Assembly (NCBI RefSeq): GCF_900099765.1
Contig: NZ_FNDX01000006.1
Coordinates: forward strand, 62,001-126,000
Length of the DNA stretch: 64,000 nucleotides
Reading direction: 5' to 3'
DNA from: Paenibacillus typhae
Lineage (GTDB): Bacteria; Bacillota; Bacilli; Paenibacillales; Paenibacillaceae
A model generated the notes under the pieces. The model did not search any database. It saw only the letters and a program-made list of their open reading frames with translations, and was not told the origin of the DNA. A program made the translations under genes and the position numbers. Shown piece by piece: positions 1-10,279 of this stretch. Every line of letters begins with the position of its first letter. Position 1 is the first letter of the stretch.

Positions 1-1220
1 GCACAGGCGTTAAGCGCAGCACCGGACAGCATCCGGGCGGTATCGTCGTTCTGCCGGATTATATGGAGATCGAAGATATTACCCCGGTCCAGTTCCCTGC
101 GGATGATGTGACAGCCGAGTGGAAGACAACCCATTTCGATTATCATGCCTTTGACGCCAACCTGCTGAAGCTTGATATTCTGGGCCATGATGATCCGACC
201 ATGATGCGTATGCTGCAGGATCTGACCGGCGTCGATCCGACAACCATTCCGATGAATGACCCGAAGGTTATGAGCATGTTTAACTCTACCGAGGCGTTAG
301 GGGTGCGGCCCGAACAGATCCGCACCCCTGTGGCCACCTACGGTGTACCCGAAATGGGAACCAAATTCGTCCGCCAGATGCTGATCGAATCGAAGCCGTC
401 CAGCTTTGCCGACTTGCTGCAGATATCAGGACTGTCCCACGGTACCGGCGTATGGCTGGGCAACGCACAGGAACTGATCAAAAATAACACCTGCAACATC
501 AAGACCGTAATCGGCTGTCGTGACGATATCATGCTCTATCTGATCTATAAGGCGGGTATGGATGCCAGCCTGGCCTTTAAAATTACGGAAAGTGTGCGTA
601 AAGGAAAAGGGCTGCCTCCCGAATGGATTGAAGAGATGAAGAAATGCAAAGTGCCGCAATGGTACATTGATTCCTGTCTGAAGATCCAGTATATGTTCCC
701 TAAGGCGCATGCCGCTGCATATGTAATCTCTGCAGTGCGGACCGCCTACTTCAAGCTGTATCATCCGATTGAATATTATGCGACCTACTTCTCGGTACGT
801 GCGGCTGACTTTGACATCGAGCTCTGCTGCCAGGGCTATGAAGCGATCAACCGCCAGATCGGCGAGATCGAAGCCAAGGGCTTCCAGGCGCTGCCTAAGG
901 AAAAAGCGATGCTGCCGGTGCTCGAGATGGCGCTGGAGATGACGGCGCGCGGGTTCACCTTCAAGAACATCGATCTGTACCGTTCCGATGCGAATCGCTT
1001 TACCGTTGACGGCACCAGCCTGATTCCGCCGTTCTCCGCGCTCGCGGGAATCGGTGAGAATGCGGCGATCAATATTGCTGCCGCCAAGGATGCCGGCGAG
1101 TTTCTGTCAATTGAGGATTTCCAGCAGAAATCCAAAGCAAGCAAGACGGTTATCGAGCTGCTGACCGGGATGGGCTGCTTCCGCGGACTTCCGGAGAGCA
1201 ACCAGCTGTCACTGTTCTAA
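1..1220 (+). CDS. polC: DNA polymerase III alpha subunit, PolC type (3' part)
   Basis: This is the C-terminal part of the Gram-positive replicative DNA polymerase PolC, which extends primed DNA at the fork in complex with the beta clamp. The open frame runs in from the left edge (first whole codon at position 3) and ends with TAA at 1218. The visible 405 or so residues begin [13 protein letters not shown] and include the palm/fingers remainder ([10 protein letters not shown], residues near 228-237 counted from the in-frame ATG at 63) and the C-terminal segment ending ESNQLSLF, typical for the PolC terminus. The ATG at 63 is internal, not the start. PolC directly precedes rimP here, as in B. 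subtilis. Confidence 0.97.
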   Translation, partial: TGVKRSTGQHPGGIVVLPDYMEIEDITPVQFPADDVTAEWKTTHFDYHAFDANLLKLDILGHDDPTMMRMLQDLTGVDPTTIPMNDPKVMSMFNSTEALGVRPEQIRTPVATYGVPEMGTKFVRQMLIESKPSSFADLLQISGLSHGTGVWLGNAQELIKNNTCNIKTVIGCRDDIMLYLIYKAGMDASLAFKITESVRKGKGLPPEWIEEMKKCKVPQWYIDSCLKIQYMFPKAHAAAYVISAVRTAYFKLYHPIEYYATYFSVRAADFDIELCCQGYEAINRQIGEIEAKGFQALPKEKAMLPVLEMALEMTARGFTFKNIDLYRSDANRFTVDGTSLIPPFSALAGIGENAAINIAAAKDAGEFLSIEDFQQKSKASKTVIELLTGMGCFRGLPESNQLSLF

Positions 1221-1333
1221 AAATACCCCGCAAAGTGAAGCGATGACTCCGAAGAATCACCTGGTACTTTGCGTGGACTCCCTGAATATCAGCCCCGCAA
1301 AGCCTTGCCGGACAGGCAGTCAAGGGCTGGTAC

Positions 1334-1362
1334 TTGTCAGTGCAGATGCACTATGGTATAAT
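1334..1362 (+). promoter_or_regulatory. Sigma-A promoter of the rimP-nusA-infB operon
   Basis: TTGTCA at 1334-1339, a 17-nt spacer and TATAAT at 1357-1362, with an extended -10 TG at 1354-1355. It lies 105 nt upstream of rimP and after polC, so it is the obvious start of the translation-factor operon. Seen directly; activity is inferred. Confidence 0.7.
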
Positions 1363-1396
1363 TTTTCTTGGTAATAATGAGATAAGTCCGTTGTGT

Positions 1397-1420
1397 AAAG
1401 AGTGGGGAAACCCACTCTTT
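1397..1420 (+). promoter_or_regulatory. Perfect GNRA-capped hairpin in the rimP leader
   Basis: AAAGAGTGGG (1397-1406) and CCCACTCTTT (1411-1420) form a perfect 10-bp stem closed by a GAAA tetraloop and followed by a U-rich stretch (ATCTTT). It sits between the promoter and the rimP ribosome binding site, so it could act as a leaky terminator/attenuator or an mRNA-stabilising 5' element. Function is not known from the sequence. Confidence 0.5.
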
Positions 1421-1466
1421 ATCTTTGGTATATAGCAAAAGACAAGTTCGTGGAGGTAATTTTCTT

Positions 1467-1934
1467 TTGAGCACATCCAAATCCAAAATCAAACAAACGG
1501 TAGAGCAGATGCTCGGGTCCTATCTTGAGGACAATGGTTTCGAACTGGTGGACGTTGAATACGTGAAGGAAGGTTCCAACTGGTTTTTGCGCATATTCGT
1601 AGATAAAGAGGGCGGCATCGACATCGATGACTGCGGCATGATCAGCGAATATTTCAGTTCAAAGCTGGATGAGAATGATCCGATCCCCGAGGCCTATTTC
1701 CTGGAGGTTTCCTCTCCGGGGGCTGAACGCCCGCTCAAAAAAGCAGCGGATGTAGCCAAAGCGGTAGGCAAGGACGTATATGTAACGGTTTATGAGCCGA
1801 TTCAGGGCCTTAAGGAATTCGAGGGCCGTTTGGTCTCGTTCGAGAATGAGGAACTGCTCATCTCCGCGGGCAAAAAAGAACATGTTGTGCCGTATGCCAA
1901 AGTCGCCAGCGCGAGATTGGCCATTATTTTTTAA
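1467..1934 (+). CDS. rimP: Ribosome maturation factor RimP
   Basis: RimP helps maturation of the 30S ribosomal subunit. The 155-residue product carries the family's N-terminal alpha/beta domain (V-D-V-E-Y-V-K-E-G-S-N-W-F-L-R-I-F-V-D) and a C-terminal SH3-like domain, with the typical V-S-S-P-G-A-E-R-P-L loop around residue 80. I choose the TTG at 1467 because GTGGAGGT at 1450-1457 is correctly spaced before it; an in-frame start at 1425 would add 14 residues with no ribosome binding site. First gene of the operon, 26 nt before nusA. Confidence 0.95.
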   Translation: MSTSKSKIKQTVEQMLGSYLEDNGFELVDVEYVKEGSNWFLRIFVDKEGGIDIDDCGMISEYFSSKLDENDPIPEAYFLEVSSPGAERPLKKAADVAKAVGKDVYVTVYEPIQGLKEFEGRLVSFENEELLISAGKKEHVVPYAKVASARLAIIF

Positions 1935-1960
1935 CGTTTTGAAAGGGGGACCGGAATTTC

Positions 1961-3058
<1,098 letters not shown>

Positions 3059-3089
3059 TTTGGCTGTTGACTGACGGGGGGCGATTAGA

Positions 3090-3398
3090 ATGAAGCAAAA
3101 GAAGGTTCCGCTGCGCAAATGTGTTGCCAGCCAGGAAATGATGCCCAAGAAAGAACTGATCCGCGTAGTCCGGACTCCGGACGGCGAAGTGATGATCGAT
3201 CTGACCGGGAAGAAATCAGGGCGCGGGGCTTACATCTGCGGTAAACTGGAATGCTTTAAACTGGCACAAAAAAACAAAGCGCTTGACCGTGCATTAAAGT
3301 GTCAGGTGAGTCCTGAAATCTATGCCCAGCTGGCCAGGGATTTTGCATCCGTAGAGGAAGAATTTCTAGCAGCAAAGGATAGTGAGGACAATGAGTAA
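3090..3398 (+). CDS. rnpM: RNase P modulator RnpM (YlxR family, DUF448)
   Basis: A 102-residue YlxR-family RNA-binding protein; the family has been linked to RNase P RNA binding, hence the name RnpM. The family signature is clear: R-K-C-V-A-S-Q-E (residues 8-15), E-L-I-R-V-V-R-T-P, G-R-G-A-Y-I-C and a basic C-terminal half. It lies between nusA and the L7Ae-like gene, the conserved position. GGGGGGCGAT precedes the ATG, and the stop overlaps the next start by 8 nt. Confidence 0.92.
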   Translation: MKQKKVPLRKCVASQEMMPKKELIRVVRTPDGEVMIDLTGKKSGRGAYICGKLECFKLAQKNKALDRALKCQVSPEIYAQLARDFASVEEEFLAAKDSEDNE

Positions 3399-3714
3399 AA
3401 CCCTTTCTTATTTAGGGCTTGCGATGAGAGCAGGCAAGATTGTCACCGGAGACGAGGCTGTACTCAAGGCAGTGCGGTCTTCAGAGGCGAAGCTGGTCGT
3501 CCTGGCAGGTGACGCTTCAGATAATACCCAAAAAAAGTTTCGCGATAAGTGCGGAACCTACGATATTCCACTAGTAATCGCATTTCACCGGGATGAACTC
3601 GGTGCAAGTATTGGTAAGGACCAGCGCGTTGTGCTGGCCGTTACGGATAAAGGATTCGCGGAAATGATCTCCAGAACGCTTGGAGATACTGTCGGAGGTG
3701 GAGTTATTGACTAA
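3391..3714 (+). CDS. ylxQ: L7Ae-family RNA-binding protein YlxQ
   Basis: A 107-residue member of the L7Ae/L30e/S12e family, which bind kink-turn RNA. The fold signature is visible in [17 protein letters not shown] and [13 protein letters not shown]. The ATG at 3391 is preferred over the in-frame upstream ATG at 3382 because homologues begin M-S-K-T-L and AGTGAGG is in place ahead of it. It overlaps rnpM by 8 nt and infB by 8 nt, so translation is probably coupled. The target RNA is unknown. Confidence 0.9.
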   Translation: MSKTLSYLGLAMRAGKIVTGDEAVLKAVRSSEAKLVVLAGDASDNTQKKFRDKCGTYDIPLVIAFHRDELGASIGKDQRVVLAVTDKGFAEMISRTLGDTVGGGVID

Positions 3715-6376
3715 AGAAGACAATAAGGATAAACTGCGCGTGTATGAATACGCGAAATCACTGAATATGAGCAGTAAAGAAATTATTACAATTCTGAAGC
3801 GTTTGAATGTTCCTGTGAATAATCATATGAGTGTGATGGAGGACGGCTCCGTAAACAAAGTGGAGCAGTTCTTTAAGGATATCAAGTCAAACGCTGCAGC
3901 CAAGCGGGACACCGGCACCAGCAGCCGTCCGGCATCAGCCGTTACGGTAACCGCCGAACCCCAGAGTGCTCAGAATGCCAACAAAAATCAACCGGAAAAG
4001 CAGGTAGGTATGAACAGTAACCAAAACAACAACCAATCGACAACGTCACCTAGGCCCCAAAGCGGACAAGATTCCCGCAGAAGCAACTCAGGCTCCACCC
4101 AGAATTCCCGCCCGCAAGGCAGCTCGACTGGCGGCAACCGTCCGCAAGGCAGCTCCACTGGCGGCAACCGCCCGCAAGGCAGCTCGGCCGGCGGCAACCG
4201 CCCGCAGGGCAGCTCGACCGGCGGCAGCCGTCCGCAAGGCGGCTCCGGCGGCAACCGCCCGCAAGGCAGCTCAACCGGCGGCAACCGTCCGCAGGGCAGC
4301 AGCGGCGGCAACCGTCCGCAAGGCGGCAGCGCAGGCAGCCGTCCGCAAGGACAAGGCGGCGGTGCTCCGCGTACCGGCGACCGTCCGCAGAGCAGCGCTC
4401 CGCGCACAGACAGCCGTCCGCAAGGACAAGGCGGCGGTGATTTCTCCCGCGGCGGAGACAGAGGTCCGAAGAAGAACACATCCGGCGGCAGACCCAACAA
4501 CAACGGCGGCCAGAAGCGTTTTGAAGACGGTAAAGGCGGCGGTAATTTCCGCAACAACCGCGGCGGCAAGAACAACCGCGGCGGCAGAAACCAGCCGGTC
4601 GTACACCGTGAGAAGATTGACAACACACCGAAGAAGATTATCGTCCGCGGTAATATGACTGTCGGTGAAACAGCCAAGCTGCTGCATAAGGATGCTTCTG
4701 AAGTCATCAAGAAGCTGATCCTGATGGGTGTAATGGCAACTATTAACCAGGAGCTTGATATCGACACCATCCTGCTCCTGTCGGGTGAATTCGGCGTAGA
4801 AGTTGAAGTGAAGATCCCTGTGGACGAAGACAGCTTCGAAACCGTGGAGGAGAACGATTCCGAAGAGGATCTGCAGACCCGTCCGCCGGTTGTTACGATC
4901 ATGGGTCACGTTGACCATGGTAAAACAACATTGCTGGATGCGATCCGTTCAACGAACGTAACCGGCGGCGAAGCCGGCGGGATTACGCAGCACATCGGTG
5001 CGTACCAAGTGGAAATCAACCACAAGAAAATTACGTTCCTGGATACTCCGGGTCACGAAGCGTTTACCGCCATGCGTGCCCGCGGTGCACAGGTCACTGA
5101 TATGACCATTATCGTTGTAGCTGCCGATGACGGCGTTATGCCGCAGACGGTAGAAGCAATCAACCACGCGAAGGCTGCCGGTCTGCCGATCATTGTTGCT
5201 GTTAACAAGATTGATAAACCGGGTGCAGATCCAGACCGCGTGAAGCAGGAGCTTACCAATTATGAGCTGGTACCGGAAGAGTGGGGCGGAGACACCATCT
5301 TCGTTAACCTGTCCGCCAAACAGCGCATTAACCTGGAAGAGCTGCTGGAAATGATCCTGCTCGTTGCCGAAGTTAACGAGTACAAAGCGAACCCGGACAA
5401 ACGGGCACGCGGTACAGTAATAGAAGCCGAGCTTGATAAGAACCGCGGACCGGTTGCCCGTATTCTCGTGCAGAACGGTACACTGAAGGTCGGAGACGCT
5501 TTTGTAGCAGGTAACTGCTTCGGCCGTGTCCGCGCCATGGTGAATGACAAGGGACGCAAAATTAAGGAAGCGGGACCTTCGACTCCGGTGGAAATTACCG
5601 GTCTGACTGAAGTGCCGCAGGCGGGCGATCCGTTCATGGCCTTCGAAGATGAGCGCAAAGCCCGTGCAATTGCCGACAGACGTTCCACAACCCAGCGCCA
5701 GTCTGAGCTGAACACAAATACCCGTGTTACACTGGATGACCTGTTCAAGCACATCAAGGATGGCGAGATCAAAGACCTGAACGTAATCATCAAGGGTGAC
5801 GTGCAGGGTTCGGTTGAGGCACTCAAGAGCTCTCTGGCGAAGATTGAGGTTGAAGGCGTACGCGTGAAGATTATTCACAGCGGTGCCGGTGCGATTACAG
5901 AATCTGATATTACGCTGGCTGCAGCATCCAATGCCATCGTAATCGGCTTCAACGTACGTCCGGACGCACAGACCAAAGCTGCTGCAGAGCAGGAGAAGGT
6001 TGATGTGCGCCTGCACAACATCATTTACAACGTAATTGAAGAAATCGAAAGTGCCATGAAGGGCATGCTCGATCCGGTCTTCAAAGAAAATATTATCGGT
6101 CATGCCGAAGTGCGCAACGTCTTCAAAATCAGCAAAGTGGGCAGTGTTGCTGGGTGTATGGTTACAGACGGCAAAATTACCCGCAATGCCGAAATGCGCC
6201 TGATCCGCGGCGGAATTGTTGTCTTCGAAGGCAAGATTGATACCTTGAAGCGCTTCAAGGATGATGCAAAAGAAGTGGCGCAGGGTTATGAATGCGGCAT
6301 AACTTTGGAACGCTATAATGACCTCCAAGAGGGGGACGTTATCGAAGCGTTCATCATGGAAAAGGTAGAGCGCTAA
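3707..6376 (+). CDS. infB: Translation initiation factor IF-2
   Basis: GTPase that delivers fMet-tRNA to the 30S subunit. The 889-residue form starts at TTG 3707 after CGGAGGTGGAG; an ATG at 3680 in the same frame has no ribosome binding site and lies deep in ylxQ. Layout: IF2_N domain (residues 1-60), a very long basic low-complexity linker (about 75-300), a second IF2_N domain (about 310-370), G domain with G-H-V-D-H-G-K-T (about 401-408), D-T-P-G-H-E and N-K-I-D, then domains II, III and the fMet-tRNA-binding C domain. The linker has a repeated [10 protein letters not shown] unit, characteristic of Paenibacillus-type IF-2. Confidence 0.98.
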   Translation: MTKEDNKDKLRVYEYAKSLNMSSKEIITILKRLNVPVNNHMSVMEDGSVNKVEQFFKDIKSNAAAKRDTGTSSRPASAVTVTAEPQSAQNANKNQPEKQVGMNSNQNNNQSTTSPRPQSGQDSRRSNSGSTQNSRPQGSSTGGNRPQGSSTGGNRPQGSSAGGNRPQGSSTGGSRPQGGSGGNRPQGSSTGGNRPQGSSGGNRPQGGSAGSRPQGQGGGAPRTGDRPQSSAPRTDSRPQGQGGGDFSRGGDRGPKKNTSGGRPNNNGGQKRFEDGKGGGNFRNNRGGKNNRGGRNQPVVHREKIDNTPKKIIVRGNMTVGETAKLLHKDASEVIKKLILMGVMATINQELDIDTILLLSGEFGVEVEVKIPVDEDSFETVEENDSEEDLQTRPPVVTIMGHVDHGKTTLLDAIRSTNVTGGEAGGITQHIGAYQVEINHKKITFLDTPGHEAFTAMRARGAQVTDMTIIVVAADDGVMPQTVEAINHAKAAGLPIIVAVNKIDKPGADPDRVKQELTNYELVPEEWGGDTIFVNLSAKQRINLEELLEMILLVAEVNEYKANPDKRARGTVIEAELDKNRGPVARILVQNGTLKVGDAFVAGNCFGRVRAMVNDKGRKIKEAGPSTPVEITGLTEVPQAGDPFMAFEDERKARAIADRRSTTQRQSELNTNTRVTLDDLFKHIKDGEIKDLNVIIKGDVQGSVEALKSSLAKIEVEGVRVKIIHSGAGAITESDITLAAASNAIVIGFNVRPDAQTKAAAEQEKVDVRLHNIIYNVIEEIESAMKGMLDPVFKENIIGHAEVRNVFKISKVGSVAGCMVTDGKITRNAEMRLIRGGIVVFEGKIDTLKRFKDDAKEVAQGYECGITLERYNDLQEGDVIEAFIMEKVER
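4108..4360 (+). repeat. In-frame tandem repeat encoding the IF-2 linker
   Basis: About eight imperfect copies of a 24-30 nt unit encode [10 protein letters not shown] variants (T/A and N/S swaps, some units shortened to R-P-Q-G-G-S-G-G-N). The unit GGCAGCTCnnCnGGCGGCAAC is nearly identical between copies at DNA level, so copy number is likely to vary between strains by slippage or recombination. The repeat also generates long spurious antisense open frames. Confidence 0.85.
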
Positions 6377-6394
6377 GCGAAGAGGTGAATACAA

Positions 6395-6745
6395 ATGTCT
6401 AAAATCAGAGCAGGACGGGTTGGCGAGCAGATTAAGAAAGAGCTGAGCCAGCTTATCCAGAGCGGATTGAAGGATCCGCGGGTAGGCTTTGTTACCGTAA
6501 CCGGCGTAGACGTGACGAACGATCTGTCGCAGGCCAAAGTATACCTGAGCGTGTTCGGCGATGCGGAGCAGCAGAATGCCTCGCTCAAAGCGATTGAGAA
6601 AGCCAATGGCTTTCTCCGCTCTGAGCTTGGCAAGGCGATCCGCCTGCGCCACACGCCGGAGCTGATCTTCAAGATTGATGAATCCGTTGCTTATGGAAGT
6701 CATATCGAGAAGCTGCTCGGCGAGATCAAGCACGAAGAAAGCTAG
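6395..6745 (+). CDS. rbfA: 30S ribosome-binding factor RbfA
   Basis: A 116-residue KH-like cold-shock protein that binds 16S rRNA helix 1 during 30S maturation. Family features: basic N-terminus R-V-G-E-Q-I-K-K-E-L, D-P-R-V-G-F-V-T-V-T-G-V-D-V and the C-terminal R-H-T-P-E-L-I-F-K-I-D-E-S. AAGAGGTGA precedes the ATG 18 nt after infB. It follows infB as in most bacteria. Confidence 0.96.
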   Translation: MSKIRAGRVGEQIKKELSQLIQSGLKDPRVGFVTVTGVDVTNDLSQAKVYLSVFGDAEQQNASLKAIEKANGFLRSELGKAIRLRHTPELIFKIDESVAYGSHIEKLLGEIKHEES

Positions 6746-6766
6746 GAAACATAAAGGAGACGGCGA

Positions 6767-7744
6767 ATGCAGAGCTATGAACAAAGTCTCCAGCAGACCC
6801 GTGAGTTTCTGCTGGAACACGACGATTATCTTGTAGTGTCGCATGTTCAGCCGGACGGAGATGCAGTCAGCTCCACCCTTGCGGTGGGCTGGCTTCTCTC
6901 ATGTCTGGGCAAAAAATACACTATGCTGAATGAAGGTCCGATTCCTAAGCGGATGGAATATTTATGGCATGCCGGTGAAATCGTGAATCTGGCGGACGGT
7001 GAGCTCCCCCGCCAATACAGCAATATCATTTGCGTCGATTGTGCAGATTTTCAGCGCGTGGGCCTGACCCAGCGTTACTTTGCCAGCGATGCGCGCATCG
7101 TGAATATTGATCATCATCCAACCAATAACGGTTATGGCCTCGTTACGCTGATTAAGCCGGATGCTGCTGCGACTGCAGAAATTTTGTTCGACCTGCTGAA
7201 GACGTTTCAGGTGGAATGGGACCTTGATATTGCTACAGCCATTTATACCGGACTGCTGACAGATACGGGCGGCTTCCGCTACACGAATACTTCACCAAAG
7301 GTTATGGCGGCCGTTTCGGAGCTGCTGGCAATGGGTGTAAACGGCCCTGAACTGGCGGAGAACCTGCTGGAGGAGATGACGCTTGCACAGGTAAAGGTGC
7401 TGAACCGGGCGCTTAATACCCTGCAGCTGTCGCCGGAAGGAGATATTGCCTGGCTGTATGTTACCCCGCAGGATATGATCGATTGCGGTGCAGCTAATGA
7501 AGATCTGGAAGGTATCGTCAATTATCCGCGTAACATCCGCGGGGTAGAGGTTGGCATTCTGTTCAAGGTGATTGATGAACATGCGGTCAAAGCCAGCCTG
7601 CGTTCAGCCGGCAAGGTGGACGTTGCTGCACTGGCCCAGGTATTCGGCGGAGGCGGACATACCCGGGCAGCAGGAGCGCGTATCGACGGGACACTGGACG
7701 AAGCGGTTGCGCTGGTGCTTCAGGAGGTCAGACGCCATCTATGA
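6767..7744 (+). CDS. nrnA: Bifunctional oligoribonuclease/PAP phosphatase NrnA (DHH family)
   Basis: A 325-residue DHH/DHHA1 phosphoesterase. The family degrades short oligoribonucleotides and removes the 3' phosphate of pAp. The metal-binding motifs are intact: H-V-Q-P-D-G-D-A at residues 26-33, C-V-D-C-A-D near 90, N-I-D-H-H-P-T near 113 and the DHHA1 G-G-G-G-H-T-R-A-A-G-A near 297. AAAGGAGACGG precedes the ATG, and the stop overlaps the truB start by 4 nt. It is an operon member with rbfA and truB, consistent with a role in RNA turnover. Confidence 0.94.
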   Translation: MQSYEQSLQQTREFLLEHDDYLVVSHVQPDGDAVSSTLAVGWLLSCLGKKYTMLNEGPIPKRMEYLWHAGEIVNLADGELPRQYSNIICVDCADFQRVGLTQRYFASDARIVNIDHHPTNNGYGLVTLIKPDAAATAEILFDLLKTFQVEWDLDIATAIYTGLLTDTGGFRYTNTSPKVMAAVSELLAMGVNGPELAENLLEEMTLAQVKVLNRALNTLQLSPEGDIAWLYVTPQDMIDCGAANEDLEGIVNYPRNIRGVEVGILFKVIDEHAVKASLRSAGKVDVAALAQVFGGGGHTRAAGARIDGTLDEAVALVLQEVRRHL

Positions 7745-8655
7745 GTGAGCTTACAGGTGTACTCGCAGTCTTTAAGCCTGCAGGTTTTACCTCACATGAT
7801 GTGGTCGCCAAAGCCCGGCGTATTCTTGGCATGAAGCGGATCGGCCACACCGGGACACTTGATCCTCAAGTGACCGGGGTGCTCCCGCTGTGTCTTGGAC
7901 GGGCTACCCGGGTGGTGGAGTACATACAAGAGCTTCCCAAGGAATATGTAGCCACACTGCGTCTGGGCCTGTCGAGCGATACCGAGGATATGACTGGAAC
8001 GATTACGGAATCGGTGGATGAGGTCCGGGTAACCGAGGCTGAGGTGCTGGCTGTACTGGAATCGTTCAAAGGAGTTATTTCTCAGGTGCCGCCTATGTAC
8101 TCGGCGGTCAAGGTCGACGGCAAACGGCTTTATGAGCTTGCCCGGGAAGGCAAGACCGTGGAGCGCAAGAGCCGTGAAGTGGAAATCTATGAGATAGAAA
8201 TGACGGATATGGTCTGGAACGGCAAATATCCCGATATTACCTTCCGCGTGCTTTGCTCGAAGGGTACCTATATCCGTACGCTTTGCGTGGATATCGGCCG
8301 TGCGCTAGGAATACCCGGTGTCATGGCGCAGCTTACACGTACGATGTCTGCCGGAATCTCTGCCAGCCACTGCCTGACGCTGGAACAGATCGCGGAATAT
8401 AAGGAAGCAGGTACGCTTCAGCAGCATCTGATTGCAGCTGATGAAGCCATCTCCAATTTGCCCCGGCATACGGTGGCTGATGAGAAGAAAGGGGCCGCCC
8501 TGCAGGGGCAGCGTCTCTCCATCCGTTATGTAGCGCCTGAGGTGAAGGAGAGCGGCGATTTCCGGCTGTATGACGGTGCAGGTGAGTTCCTCGGCATTTA
8601 CAAGCTCGACGATGCGGGAGCCATTGCTCCGGTCAAGGTATTCGCACAGCGCTAA
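7741..8655 (+). CDS. truB: tRNA pseudouridine(55) synthase TruB
   Basis: Converts U55 of the T-loop of tRNAs to pseudouridine. The catalytic motif G-H-T-G-T-L-D-P places the nucleophile at Asp41; K-P-A-G-F-T-S-H-D (residues 12-20) and the second motif Y-S-A-V-K-V-D-G-K-R-L-Y are also present. The 304 residues include a C-terminal PUA-like extension (about 240-304). Start overlaps nrnA (ATGA), with AGGAGGT upstream inside nrnA. ribF follows. Confidence 0.97.
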   Translation: MSELTGVLAVFKPAGFTSHDVVAKARRILGMKRIGHTGTLDPQVTGVLPLCLGRATRVVEYIQELPKEYVATLRLGLSSDTEDMTGTITESVDEVRVTEAEVLAVLESFKGVISQVPPMYSAVKVDGKRLYELAREGKTVERKSREVEIYEIEMTDMVWNGKYPDITFRVLCSKGTYIRTLCVDIGRALGIPGVMAQLTRTMSAGISASHCLTLEQIAEYKEAGTLQQHLIAADEAISNLPRHTVADEKKGAALQGQRLSIRYVAPEVKESGDFRLYDGAGEFLGIYKLDDAGAIAPVKVFAQR

Positions 8656-8692
8656 TTATTAATTTATTTGTGAATTGTAGGTGAGAAACAGC

Positions 8693-9640
8693 GTGAGAAC
8701 CGTAACCTTAAGCTATCCAATACCGCCGGAGACCGCAGCTTCATGGGCTCAGCCGCAAGTAGCTGCCCTGGGACAGTTCGACGGGCTGCACCGCGGACAT
8801 GCCAGCGTCATTACATCCGCTGTTGCCCTGGCCCGCAGACAAGGCGTTCCGGCTGCAGTGATGACCTTTCATCCCCATCCCAAGGATGTTATGGGCAAAG
8901 GCGATTATGATGGATATTTGACCCCGCCTAAGGACAAGCAGAAAATCCTGGCCGGTATGGGCGTCGATATTTTGTATATAATAGAATTTAATGAGCATCT
9001 TTCCCGGGTCAGCCCGCAGGATTTTGTATCTGTAATGCTGCTGCCGCTGCAGATTATAACGGCCGTGGTCGGATTTGATTTCCGATTCGGTTATCTGGGC
9101 GAAGGGGATGCGGATATGCTTCGTGAACTGGGGCAGGGAGCAATGGGGGTCGAGACGGTTCCGCCTTTCCTGCTTGAAGGGGAGAAGGTGAGCAGCTCAG
9201 GAATCCGGAGAAGCCTGCACAGCGGGGATCTGGCCCTGGCGAACAGCTGGTTCGGCCGCTGCTATCATCTGCGCGGAACGGTTGGACATGGTGAGAAGCG
9301 GGGGCGTACGATCGGTTTCCCGACAGCGAACCTTCAGCTTGAGGACCGTTATGTCATTCCGGCCAAAGGCGTTTATGCCGTTAAGGTTTTCTATAAGAAT
9401 GAAATCCTGTATGGTGTCATGAATGTCGGTGTCAAGCCTACCTTCCATGAAGGAATGACAGCGCCGAGCTTTGAAGTGCATCTGTTCGATTTTGCTGATG
9501 ATATTTACGGGCAGGAGCTTAAGGTTGAGCTTCAGGCGTTCATCCGGCCTGAACGGAAGTTCGAGTCGATTGATGCGCTGATCTCGCAGATTGCACAGGA
9601 TGCCGGTACGGCAAAAGAGCTGCTGGGTTATTCTTCATAA
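8693..9640 (+). CDS. ribF: Bifunctional riboflavin kinase/FAD synthetase
   Basis: Makes FMN from riboflavin and ATP and then FAD. The N-terminal nucleotidyltransferase domain (about 20-175) has L-G-Q-F-D-G-L-H-R-G-H, and the C-terminal kinase domain (about 185-310) has G-R-T-I-G-F-P-T-A-N-L. The 315-residue form starting at GTG 8693 is preferred because TAGGTGAG at 8678-8685 is well placed for it; a GTG at 8681 overlaps that site. Last gene of the long operon; a fresh promoter for rpsO follows. Confidence 0.95.
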   Translation: MRTVTLSYPIPPETAASWAQPQVAALGQFDGLHRGHASVITSAVALARRQGVPAAVMTFHPHPKDVMGKGDYDGYLTPPKDKQKILAGMGVDILYIIEFNEHLSRVSPQDFVSVMLLPLQIITAVVGFDFRFGYLGEGDADMLRELGQGAMGVETVPPFLLEGEKVSSSGIRRSLHSGDLALANSWFGRCYHLRGTVGHGEKRGRTIGFPTANLQLEDRYVIPAKGVYAVKVFYKNEILYGVMNVGVKPTFHEGMTAPSFEVHLFDFADDIYGQELKVELQAFIRPERKFESIDALISQIAQDAGTAKELLGYSS

Positions 9641-9657
9641 TCTTCTGCGGACATGCG

Positions 9658-9686
9658 TTTACTTTTGTCTCCGAAGATGCTATACT
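9658..9686 (+). promoter_or_regulatory. Sigma-A promoter of rpsO
   Basis: TTTACT at 9658-9663, a 17-nt spacer and TATACT at 9681-9686. Transcription would start about 95 nt upstream of rpsO, leaving a structured leader (9693-9789) that contains G-C rich segments. S15 is known to repress its own mRNA in several bacteria, so this leader is a reasonable place for such control, but I cannot identify the binding fold by eye. Confidence 0.7.
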
Positions 9687-9789
9687 GATTAACGTTGCTG
9701 GAATGACAGCATCATAACCTTAGCTTGGTTGCACGTTCTCACCGACGGCGACGAGGCTACTGGCGATTATAATGAAGGAGGTGAACAGG

Positions 9790-10059
9790 ATGGCATTGAC
9801 TCAAGAACGTAAACACCAATTGATCGACGAGCACAAAACTCACGAATCCGATACAGGATCCCCTGAGGTGCAAGTTGCTATCCTTACGGAGAATATCGTT
9901 AATTTGACTGACCACTTGCGTACGCACAAGAAGGATCACCATTCCCGCCGCGGACTGCTGAAGATGGTTGGACAACGTCGTAAACTGTTGGCTTATTTGA
10001 AGAATAAGGATATCCAACGTTACAGCGCCCTGATCGAAAAACTGGGATTGCGTCGCTAA
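9790..10059 (+). CDS. rpsO: 30S ribosomal protein S15
   Basis: Primary 16S rRNA binding protein of the platform. The 89-residue product starts M-A-L-T-Q-E-R-K and contains the family motif [10 protein letters not shown] and the [22 protein letters not shown] block. AAGGAGGTGA at 9774-9783 fixes the ATG at 9790; the in-frame ATG at 9772 lies before this site and is discarded. rpsO followed by pnp is the conserved order. Confidence 0.98.
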   Translation: MALTQERKHQLIDEHKTHESDTGSPEVQVAILTENIVNLTDHLRTHKKDHHSRRGLLKMVGQRRKLLAYLKNKDIQRYSALIEKLGLRR

Positions 10060-10078
10060 TTTCCATAAGAGTAACCTT

Positions 10079-10146
10079 AAAGCAGCCTGGTTGTATACCG
10101 TATGTCCTTCTTACGATCGACAACGGGACAGCCGGGTTGCTTTTTG
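10079..10146 (+). terminator. Intrinsic terminator after rpsO
   Basis: AGCAGCCTGGTTGT (10081-10094) pairs with ACAGCCGGGTTGCT (10128-10141), 14 bp with three G-U pairs, followed by TTTTT. The long loop could hold extra structure. Confidence 0.7.
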
Positions 10147-10194
10147 AAAATTTACGGAGATTTTTCCAGTTTTCAAAAAGGATATGATTCGCAG

Positions 10195-10235
10195 AAACGG
10201 CTATTTTACCTTTATGGAGGACAAGCCGTTTTTGC
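10195..10235 (+). terminator. Second terminator-like hairpin upstream of pnp
   Basis: AAACGGCT (10195-10202) and AGCCGTTT (10224-10231) form a perfect 8-bp stem with a T-rich tail (TTTTTGCTTG), 45 nt before the pnp start. It stands alone after the rpsO terminator, so it may be an attenuator or processing site in a pnp leader rather than a simple gene-end terminator. Confidence 0.45.
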
Positions 10236-10279
10236 TTGTAGAATGAACCGCAGAAAATTACCCATCAAGGAGGGATTTT

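Noticed and set aside
3988..4902. Long antisense open frame over the infB linker
   Set aside because: It arises from the GC-rich repeat on the coding strand; its Pro/Leu/Cys-rich product has no domain and no start signals.
4949..6844. 631-codon antisense open frame over infB and rbfA
   Set aside because: It covers two essential, well-recognised genes; the translation shows no known fold and no ribosome binding site.
9687..9789. E. coli-type S15 leader pseudoknot
   Set aside because: No recognisable match by eye; only the general possibility of S15 autoregulation is noted with the promoter.
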